DNA from: Acidobacteriota bacterium
GTDB lineage: Bacteria; Acidobacteriota; UBA6911; JACQSX01
Assembly: GCA_016211105.1 (NCBI GenBank)
Contig: JACQSX010000010.1
Span: 62,001 to 126,000 of the forward strand
Direction: 5' to 3'
Length of the DNA stretch: 64,000 nucleotides
Positions 27,931 to 35,440 of the stretch are shown here, in pieces (position 1 is the first letter of the stretch; each line of letters begins with the position of its first letter). Made by a program: the position numbers and the translations under genes. Under the pieces are notes generated by a model. The model saw only the letters and a list, made by a program, of their open reading frames with translations, was not told the DNA's origin and made no database searches.

Positions 27931-29202
27931 ATGAGAGCGATCTCGGTCAAGAATCTTTCCAAAACTTTCAAGATTTATGCGCGGCCCAGCGATCGGCTGA
28001 AGGAGTTCTTTTTTCGTAAGCCTCTGCATTCAAATTTTGCGGCGCTGCAAGGCATTTCGTTTGAAGTGCTCCGGGGGAAAACGGTGGGTCTGATCGGCCA
28101 GAACGGCTCAGGTAAGAGCACCCTGCTCAAGATCTTGGGGGGGCTGATGCAACCGACGACCGGAACGGTCGAGATTAACGGCTGCGTTTCGTCCCTGATT
28201 GAACTGGGTACCGGCTTTCATCCGGAGTTCAGCGGCCGCGCCAATGTTTACATGAATGCGTCCTTGCGTGGGATGCCGCGAGAAGAGGTGGACCGACGCT
28301 TTCCAGAAATTTTGGAGTTCTCTGGCCTGGAGGGATTTATTGATCGTCCTTTGAAGACCTACTCGACCGGGATGTGGGTGCGTTTGGCGTTCTCGGCGGC
28401 CATTTCCGTGGATCCAGAGATTCTATTAATTGACGAAGCTCTGGCGGTCGGCGATGCCCTGTTCCAGCACAAATGTCTGCAGAGGCTGCGACAACTCCAG
28501 GAGCAGGGCCGGACTATTTTTTTTGTGTCGCACGACATGGCGGCGGTGAAGACCTTTTGTGAAGAGGCGATGCTACTGGATCAAGGGCAGTTGGCTGCCT
28601 GCGGAAAGCCGGATGAAGTCTGCGCTCTGTATATATCGCTGCTTGCACAGCGGGCTTCTCAAGATCGCATTGTGTTTCGAACGGTGGAGGGTGCGCGAGC
28701 CAGATTCGATCCGTCTATCTACAGCCAGACGATGGTTGGGTACGGCAATTTTGATGTGGAAATTTCCCACGTCGAGTTGTTGAGCGCGCGCGGGGAAACG
28801 GTGCAAGCGGTTGTCTCGGGCGACATCGGTCGCATTCGAATCCACTTGGTCGCCCACCGGCCGGTCGCCGATCCAGTGGTAGGGGTTCTCATTCGAGACC
28901 GAATGGGGAACGACATCTATGGGACCAATACATTTTATGAAAATATCAAAATGGGCGATTGGCCTGCGGGACGAATCATGGAAGTGGAATACACGCTGAA
29001 GTTCGACTTGGCGCAAGGAGACTATTTTATTTCTGTCGCCGCTCATGGCGGGAGGGACCATTTGGGACTCTGTTATCATTGGATCGATGTTGCCCTAGTG
29101 ATGAAGGTGCTTCCCCCCGCAAGTCACTTTGCCGGGCACGTGCGGCTGCCGACCAAGATTGCGTTTCGAGAAGCGCCGGTAGCCAAGATCGGGCGCATGT
29201 AG
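27931..29202 (+). CDS. wzt: O-antigen/polysaccharide ABC exporter, ATPase with C-terminal carbohydrate-binding domain
   Basis: ATP-binding subunit of 423 residues. Walker A is GQNGSGKST at about 56-64, the signature is YSTGMWVRLAFS, and Walker B is ILLIDEALAVGD. The switch His is in FVSHDM. Residues from about 265 to 410 form an added beta-rich Wzt_C domain (RIRIHLVAHRPVADPVVGVL onward), which in O9a-type systems recognises the chain end of the polymer before export. This favours a chain-terminated, ABC-dependent glycan. It directly follows wzm, and a rho-independent terminator lies 48 bases after its stop. Confidence 0.92.
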   Translation: MRAISVKNLSKTFKIYARPSDRLKEFFFRKPLHSNFAALQGISFEVLRGKTVGLIGQNGSGKSTLLKILGGLMQPTTGTVEINGCVSSLIELGTGFHPEFSGRANVYMNASLRGMPREEVDRRFPEILEFSGLEGFIDRPLKTYSTGMWVRLAFSAAISVDPEILLIDEALAVGDALFQHKCLQRLRQLQEQGRTIFFVSHDMAAVKTFCEEAMLLDQGQLAACGKPDEVCALYISLLAQRASQDRIVFRTVEGARARFDPSIYSQTMVGYGNFDVEISHVELLSARGETVQAVVSGDIGRIRIHLVAHRPVADPVVGVLIRDRMGNDIYGTNTFYENIKMGDWPAGRIMEVEYTLKFDLAQGDYFISVAAHGGRDHLGLCYHWIDVALVMKVLPPASHFAGHVRLPTKIAFREAPVAKIGRM

Positions 29203-29249
29203 GCGGGGCTTTTCACAGAAGAAGTGCGATGTTCTCATACGCTGATTTG

Positions 29250-29276
29250 AAAACGCGGGTGTTGCCCGCGTTTTTT
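29250..29276 (+). terminator. Rho-independent terminator after wzt
   Basis: A perfect ten-base stem (AAAACGCGGG pairing with CCCGCGTTTT), a five-base loop TGTTG and a run of six T. It lies 48 bases after the wzt stop and before the ribosome-binding site of the next, broken gene. Confidence 0.9.
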
Positions 29277-29300
29277 GCTTTATTTAAAGAAAGGAGTCGG

Positions 29301-30900
29301 ATGAGTAGAATGACCTCTTGGGTGCTCCGTCCCCATGCGGCTGTCTTTCTTTTTTCGATTTTTTTTGCCTACCAGTATTTTTCTCTGATGCAGATCCTGC
29401 AGTGGCTGACTATTCCAGGATTTGTCATTGCCGCAGTGAGCGGATTTCAAAATCCTGTTTTGGCGGTCAGCCTGCTTTTGGGTCTTCTGCCCGCGATCCA
29501 ATACCTAGACTTGACCGAAGTATGGTTGCCTGTTTCTCTGACTGAGATTTTCTTGTGGGGAATATTTGCCGGCGCCTCACTAAGAAGTTGTTTTGAAGGA
29601 GAGGATGACCAGCACAAGTCGTATTCAACACTGCGTCTAATTCTAGGTATTTTGGCAGTTGCGGTCATTTTTTCTTCGGTTCGTCAAATTGTTCGTCTTC
29701 ACGAAGCTCCAGGTTCCGTGCTGATCAGGCTCATTGCGGATCAAGTTAGCCGGATACCTTACTACTACCAGTTGGATTACTTTTACTTTCTTCGGAGAAG
29801 CGTTACTTTTCTTTCCGGGCTCTATCTGTTTTGGATTCTGTGCCGGTATCTGAAAGATTCTGGGAGCCGACGACTCTTACTCTGGGGATGGATAACCCAC
29901 GCGATCGTAGCGATTTTGGTCTCGATGTCTCTGCTCGGGGAAAGTGGCTGGTCCATTCCGTTTGATGGATTTCATGAAGGTCGCAATGCATTCAGCACGG
30001 ATTGCTTGTTGACCATCGGAGGCGTATCAGCGGCGTTTACCTATTGGAGGGGGCGGTTTCGCATTTTACTTGTCCCCCTAGGGCTGTCCGTTTTCTTTTT
30101 GATCTGTCTTAGCGTCTCCCGAGCCGCGATTTTCACCGCAGTGGCGCTCCTAGTGCTGGTGGCGGCAGTGGAACTGCAAGAAAACCTACCCTCAATTTTC
30201 ACTGCATTTCTTTGCCGCAAAAACCGGTGGAAGGTCACCGCTGTGGCCTGTACCGCTGTACTTCAATCCGGCTTTATCCAGGGAATGGAAGAAGAGCGCC
30301 TGGGTCGTATTCATGGGATTGATCGCCTACTGCCTCACTTTGCTCGTGGAACACACGCTGCTGATTCTGGAGATGCAGATTTCTTTCTATGCGCTCCTAG
30401 CACTGGGCGTTTTCCCAGACGTGAAAGCAAAACCATTGGACCGAGCCAAACGCGTGCTACCGGTTTTGACCGCCGTTTTTGGCGTGGCCTTGATCTGGAC
30501 ACAGGTTATGCCCACTCCTCCCGGTGATTATGGTTTCTACGACTGGGAAGGACATGGGGAATTCCACTGGGCGGGCGCCGCGGCGTTCATGAAAGTCAAG
30601 AAGGAAGGGGATGAAGTTCGCTTTAGAATCTATCCAGTTGGAAGAAACTTGCCAGACCAAATCTATATGAACGATGGTCATCGTTGGGTGATCCTGCGAC
30701 TGCCCTTTGAGCAAGGGACGGCCTACTCGCTTAGGACTCCTGGCGGTGAATTTGTCAGACTGAGTTTCATCGCGGGTGAGGTGACAAATCTTCGGACGGA
30801 AGGTGTGAGCCTGGATTTTCGGAACCTAGGGTTTGCTGTCAGTCGGCTGCAGTGGAGAAAAGACGAGATAGAAAGAGACTCGCAAAAGAAGACCCCATAA
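29301..30900 (+). pseudogene. Broken O-antigen ligase-like gene, paralogue of the gene at 24,294
   Basis: The start has AAGGAGT five bases upstream. The first frame (to about 30,260) encodes some 320 residues of hydrophobic helices similar in layout to the ligase-like protein at 24,294. The last part is in another frame (about 30,265-30,900) and gives KKSAWVVFMGLIAYCLTLLV, EHTLLILEMQ and then the soluble domain GFYDWEGHGEFHWAG. These align with the end of the intact paralogue. About 120 residues that the paralogue has in between, including the periplasmic loop with AHNYFIQIAAETG, are missing. A deletion of roughly 365 bases that also shifts the frame explains this. An assembly error is the alternative. 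Confidence 0.75.
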
Positions 30901-30946
30901 AAGGGAGAAGGCAGGTCGCTAGCTACTATAGGTGCGTACGTACGTG

Positions 30947-31531
30947 ATGCAAGAGCGAGAGCATTCCGGCGCTAATTGCCGGCGTTACGTGATTCTGGAT
31001 CGGGACGGAACCTTGAACGTTGAAAAGCATTATCTTTCCGATCCCCTTGAGGTAGAACTCCTGCCGGGTGTGCTGGAGGGTTTGGCCCATCTGCAAGCCC
31101 TGGGTCTGGGGCTGATCGTGATGACCAACCAATCCGCCGTGGGGCGCGGTTACTTTGATTTAGAACGACTGGCGCAAATTCACTCACGTCTGGAAAAACT
31201 GCTGGCCGAGGGAGGCATTATCCTCGACTCTATCTATTATTGTCCGCACCGGCCGGATGAGAATTGCCTGTGCCGCAAACCTGCCTCTGGTTTGCTAGTG
31301 CGGGCAGCCGGTGATCTGAAATTTGATCCGGGGCGAGCTTTTGTCATCGGTGACCAGGCCTGCGATATTTTGATAGGCAAAGCCGTAGGAGCGACGACAA
31401 TTCTGGTGACCACTGGCTACGGTGAGCAAACGCGCGATGAGCTTGCAGTCCAGCCCGATTTCATCGCGGACAGCCTGGTACATGCCGCGGAAGTCATTGA
31501 AAATATCCTCTCTTCGAAAACGGACTCGTAA
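30947..31531 (+). CDS. gmhB: D-glycero-D-manno-heptose 1,7-bisphosphate 7-phosphatase
   Basis: HAD-superfamily phosphatase of about 194 residues that removes the 7-phosphate from heptose bisphosphate on the way to nucleotide-activated heptose. The nucleophile motif is VILDRDGTLN (Asp-x-Asp), the second motif is VMTNQSAVGRG, and the zinc-binding loop is CPHRPDENCLCRKP with its Cys/His set. The final acidic motif is VIGDQACDI. ATG 30947 is chosen over a GTG at 30932 by proximity to homology. It and gmhA point to a heptose in the glycan or core. No hldE- or hddC-like gene is in the window. Confidence 0.9.
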   Translation: MQEREHSGANCRRYVILDRDGTLNVEKHYLSDPLEVELLPGVLEGLAHLQALGLGLIVMTNQSAVGRGYFDLERLAQIHSRLEKLLAEGGIILDSIYYCPHRPDENCLCRKPASGLLVRAAGDLKFDPGRAFVIGDQACDILIGKAVGATTILVTTGYGEQTRDELAVQPDFIADSLVHAAEVIENILSSKTDS

Positions 31532-31852
31532 GGGGATCGATTTTCACAGGAACAAAAACGGAGAGACCACGAGTACGATGAAGCACTGGTCTACGATCCG
31601 TTGTGATGGATTTGAGCGGTCGGGCTTTCCCGCTGGCGCTTACAACGGATACTAAGACTTGTCTCCCATTGGGTGGATGCGGGGATCAGTTCCCGCAACA
31701 GTGAAGTCAGCCATGCCGGGATCCAGTATCCGTTGCACACATTTGAAGTCACGACTGTGCATCGAAGGGAGGGAACGGCTCTACGACCTTTGCCGGTGGC
31801 GCCGGCCATCACTGCCCTATGTCAAAGACCTGATTCAGTAGTTTCCGAGCAA
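31532..31852 (+). other. Intergenic region, no gene recognised
   Basis: 321 bases between gmhB and the YfhO-type gene. The frame of the latter is open back to 31,673, but the upstream translation is low-complexity and unlike the family. An 11-base inverted repeat, CAACGGATACT at 31,643 and its complement at 31,725, could form a long-range hairpin. No clear promoter was found. Confidence 0.5.
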
Positions 31853-34189
31853 ATGCAGAGCTATCAGAAATCTCACCTATTCAAAACTGTCATTGCCTTC
31901 CTGGGTATCATCTTGCTTCTTTATGGCAAGGCGCTCTTTAGTTCCGATGTCCTGAGCCAGGCGGATCTGTTGCTGACCTTTCCTCCATGGAAGAATTTCC
32001 AGCCCAAGGATTTCGAGCGGCCTCGCAACGACCTTTTAGCCGATCAGAGCTTTCAGGTGATTCCCTACCTTTATTACCTGAAGCACGCGGCGTCTGAAGG
32101 CCGCGTTCCGCTGTGGAATCCCCACATTATGGGCGGAATGCCCTTTCTGGCCAACATGCAGTCGGCAGTTTTTTTCCCCGTCTACTGGCTGGTCCTATGG
32201 ATGCCGGTGGAGAGCGCTTTGGAATGGATCGGCGTGATCAAAATTTTCCTTGCCGGGCTCGGTTTCTATCTGTTTTGTCTGCGCGCTCTAGCCGTCACAC
32301 CTCTTTCCGCATTCGCCGGCGCCGTCGTCTATTCTCTGTGCGGCTTCAACACCGTTTGGCTGTTGTACGCCAATAGCAACGTTTCTCTGGTCGCAGGGTG
32401 GCTGCTGCTGTCCATCCACGAGGTCATCCATCGCGGGACGGCGAAAAGCCTCTTCTTCCTTGCCTCGATAGTAGCCTTGGCCATTGCTGGCGGGCATCCG
32501 GAGACCGTCCTTCACTTGGTTGTGATCGGGGTTCTCTTCGCCGCATTTGCCTTGTGGCATAGCCGGGCGAAGATTGGGTCCGTTACTTGGAAACTTGGGT
32601 TGGCCGCAATTCTTGGGGCGGCTCTTTCTGGCGTGGTCTTGTTGCCGTTTATCGAAAATGGTCTGGCGAGCGCAACTTTGGCGGTACGCCAGTCTGTGGA
32701 ACACCCTAAGCTGCCGTGGTTCTCGGCAGTCACGGCCTTGGTCCCGAATTTTTTTGGAAATCCTGCGGAAGGCTTTTATCGAGGTCCCAACAATTACAAT
32801 GAAATTGCCTGTTTTGCCAGCGTTTCGTCTTTGGTCTTGGCGGGTCTGGCGGTGGCATTTGCAAGGCGCAATGTCGGCACCTATTTTGCGATTACGGTGT
32901 TGGCCGTGTGCGGCATGGTCGCTTATGGCATCACGCCGCTGTTCCAAATGTTCCATGCATTGCCGTTGTATCGCTATTCCCTGAATACCCGATTGATCCT
33001 GGGACTGTCTCTGGCATTGGCAGCGCTGACGGCCATCGGTCTGGATTGCGTTCTGCGGATCGGAGAGGCAAGAGTCTGGAAACGAGTGCGGCAATACACG
33101 ACTGGAGCCGCAATCGCGCTTCTGTTGTTGTTAAGCCCGTTTATTGCCGCGCACTTGGTTATTTTGAGCGGGAATAAGCAACAACTCGAATATGTGTCTG
33201 CGCAAGTGATTTGGTTTTTCTTGACGGTCGTGGCGCTGGTGGGCCTGTTGACATGGCTTGGTTCTCATCCTGAGCGGGGGAGCTGGATTCGCGTGCTGTG
33301 GGTAATGTTGATTTGCGCGGAGATGATTCGTTTTTCAGCGGGTTACAATCCTACGATCCCCCGTGCGCATTATGCGTACCAGTATCTCCCTTCATCCATC
33401 CGGTTCCTCCAATCACGCGGCCTGGATCGTCACGTCGGGGTGAACTACGGCGAATTGGCCTGCAACAGTTCCATGGTCTATGGCACCTACGATTTTAGAG
33501 GCTATGACTTCCCTGAAACCGCGGCTTACCACCGCTACTTTTATGAGCTGATCGACAGCAGCAGCCGTTTGAACATCACCCACAGCGTCTCCCAATGGAC
33601 ACCGGCTGCCGTGCAGGCGCTGGGGAATGCAGGGGTACGGTATTTTGCGCACGATTCGGAAATACAGTTTCCGGGACTGCGGCTCGTCCACTCAAGCGAC
33701 ATGAAAATTTATGAGTACGAGCGGGCTGTGCCCCGCGCCTACCTTCCGCGCAAGGTCGTTGAGGTTTCAACCGTCGAGGATGCCCTCTCTCGAATGAAGG
33801 CGCCGGGGTTTGATGCCGCGATGGAGACTTTTATAACCAGCGACGCCGCTCTCGGATCGGTACCGTCTCGTCCTCCGCAGGACGCCGATGTAAAAATCGT
33901 TTCCTACCTCCCAGAGTCGGTTCGACTAGAGGTGCGATCGTCTGCGCCCGCAGTGGTCGTGCTCAACGACACGGCGTGCGAAGGATGGCAGGCATACATC
34001 AACGGGAGTTCTCGTAAAATTTACATTGCGAATGGAATGTTCCGGGCGGTGGCAGTTCCGGCGGGGCGTTCTTTGATTGAGTTTAAGTATCAGCCGCGTG
34101 GATACGCCCTTGGAAAGCTTCTCTCTTTGGCCGCGCTGGCAGTAATTTCGCTGGGATGGATCGTGGCGGTCATCTCAGCTAAGCGGTAG
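31853..34189 (+). CDS. YfhO-family membrane protein
   Basis: Large polytopic membrane protein of about 778 residues of the YfhO family, thought to be GT-C-like glycosyltransferases acting outside the membrane, in Firmicutes linked to teichoic-acid glycosylation. After the first helix come the family segments QADLLLTFPPWKNF, VPLWNPHIMGGMPFLANMQS and, further on, VFFPVYWLVLWM. About twelve helices follow, then a soluble C-terminal region of some 250 residues containing the typical NDTACEGWQAYINGS. I take ATG 31853, immediately before the first conserved residues. A role as last modifying transferase of the locus is inference. Confidence 0.82.
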   Translation: MQSYQKSHLFKTVIAFLGIILLLYGKALFSSDVLSQADLLLTFPPWKNFQPKDFERPRNDLLADQSFQVIPYLYYLKHAASEGRVPLWNPHIMGGMPFLANMQSAVFFPVYWLVLWMPVESALEWIGVIKIFLAGLGFYLFCLRALAVTPLSAFAGAVVYSLCGFNTVWLLYANSNVSLVAGWLLLSIHEVIHRGTAKSLFFLASIVALAIAGGHPETVLHLVVIGVLFAAFALWHSRAKIGSVTWKLGLAAILGAALSGVVLLPFIENGLASATLAVRQSVEHPKLPWFSAVTALVPNFFGNPAEGFYRGPNNYNEIACFASVSSLVLAGLAVAFARRNVGTYFAITVLAVCGMVAYGITPLFQMFHALPLYRYSLNTRLILGLSLALAALTAIGLDCVLRIGEARVWKRVRQYTTGAAIALLLLLSPFIAAHLVILSGNKQQLEYVSAQVIWFFLTVVALVGLLTWLGSHPERGSWIRVLWVMLICAEMIRFSAGYNPTIPRAHYAYQYLPSSIRFLQSRGLDRHVGVNYGELACNSSMVYGTYDFRGYDFPETAAYHRYFYELIDSSSRLNITHSVSQWTPAAVQALGNAGVRYFAHDSEIQFPGLRLVHSSDMKIYEYERAVPRAYLPRKVVEVSTVEDALSRMKAPGFDAAMETFITSDAALGSVPSRPPQDADVKIVSYLPESVRLEVRSSAPAVVVLNDTACEGWQAYINGSSRKIYIANGMFRAVAVPAGRSLIEFKYQPRGYALGKLLSLAALAVISLGWIVAVISAKR

Positions 34190-34203
34190 TGGCGTGGTTG
34201 GAC

Positions 34204-34851
34204 TCAAGGCCGTCTACGATCTCGGGCGTCTTCTGTTGCAATAAGACTTTTCGGCCAAGGAGCCTGCCTACTCGTCGAGGTAAGAATCAAGGATTTGTAA
34301 GATCTGAAAACGCCCGCGAATTCAGGCAACTGTCCCTGTTTGGAGAACACCCATACAATCACCGGACTCCAGAGAGCTAGCTCCAGCAGGGTATAAGGTA
34401 TCGCTACCTTGAGCAAACTGGTCGGATCTCCTCCCGCAGCCTGGTACAACGGGATTAGAAAACTTGGATGCCCCCAGGTAGTCGTGCTAAAAGGCCAAAA
34501 GAGCATCTCTCCGTCGCGGTAAAAATTGGAAACGCAGAAAAAGTCGAGCGCTGCATGTGAAAGCAAGACGAGAAAAACCGCCAGCCAGCAGCGAGCGCGG
34601 TTGAAATAACCCATGCTCCTCCCCAGCAAGAAGATCAATAGGGATCCAACGAGAGCAAATAAAATGGAATGGCTGAAAGTTCGGTGGTACTGACGCCAGT
34701 CAAGACCCAGGACGAAGACAAAGAAGAAATCAAAATCAGGAAGGATCGATAGCAAGGACCAAAACAATGTCTGTTTCCAATCGGTTAATCGTCGGCCGAG
34801 GAGCGTAGCAATTCCGCATCCTAAGCTGATGTGTGCTACTGGAAACGCCAT
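34204..34851 (-). CDS. Membrane-bound metal-dependent hydrolase (YdjM/DUF457-like)
   Basis: Small integral membrane protein of 215 residues in the YdjM/DUF457 family, annotated by similarity as a metal-dependent hydrolase. The defining cluster is present: MAFPVAHISLGCGIA at the start with an early His, LPDFDFFFVFVLG with acidic residues, and HRTFSHSILFALVG (His-x4-His). Four or five helices are visible. It is transcribed towards the YfhO-type gene, with 14 bases between the two stops. Substrate unknown. Confidence 0.78.
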   Translation of the reverse strand: MAFPVAHISLGCGIATLLGRRLTDWKQTLFWSLLSILPDFDFFFVFVLGLDWRQYHRTFSHSILFALVGSLLIFLLGRSMGYFNRARCWLAVFLVLLSHAALDFFCVSNFYRDGEMLFWPFSTTTWGHPSFLIPLYQAAGGDPTSLLKVAIPYTLLELALWSPVIVWVFSKQGQLPEFAGVFRSYKSLILTSTSRQAPWPKSLIATEDARDRRRP

Positions 34852-35440
34852 GAGGGTTGCAGGTTATCAGGAATTGGTGATCGGTAGCAAGAGCTGTAGT
34901 GGGTTCTTGCGCTCCCTCAGTTTGTGAAGTTCGCTGTTGTTGGGGTTCGGTGGCGCACTTGGAGATACGGCCGCAACAGGGGCCGCTTCCACAGCGAATT
35001 CGTCGCACGCCTGGTTCTACCTTTTGGATCCACTTCGGAGCAGATTTGAGACGGCTTTGCCGCCCCCGACTCTGGCGGCGAGGCTTGCCTCGCCGAAGGC
35101 TAAAACCTCCTCTCTTACCTTGAGGCTGCGCCTCGCTTATCTACTCTTTTCTCGGTACGGCTCTGGATGACCTGAAAACTTAAGGGGAGGGCAGCCCCAT
35201 CGCGGCCGCGTTGAGCTACCCACTAAAATCCTGGTTGAAACGTGGTCAGGACCAAAGCTAATATGGGGAGCACATCGTGAGTTTGACGCTTTCAGAATGA
35301 GAGATGCGCATTCCAATTTCCAAAGTTGTCTGTACCCGCCTGACGGCTTGAGCATGCAAGGGAGGGCAAGCCGACACTTTGCCATTGCGTTTCGACAGAG
35401 TTGCAGTCCGCTAGTGCGCTGTAACAGGAGGATCGGTACT
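34852..35440. other. Gene-free region with three GC-rich hairpins
   Basis: About 590 bases between divergently transcribed genes. Between 35,041 and 35,135 three short hairpins follow each other: CGGC-TTT-GCCG, GGCGAGG-CTTG-CCTCGCC and GAGGC-TGC-GCCTC. This is REP-like in style. The frame of the downstream DUF5916 gene is open back to 35,297, but that stretch does not look like signal peptide or domain. I see no convincing gene. Confidence 0.55.

Noticed and set aside
28959-29300. Upstream extension of the broken ligase-like gene over wzt
   Set aside because: A strong terminator and a ribosome-binding site lie between; the start at 29,301 is clear.
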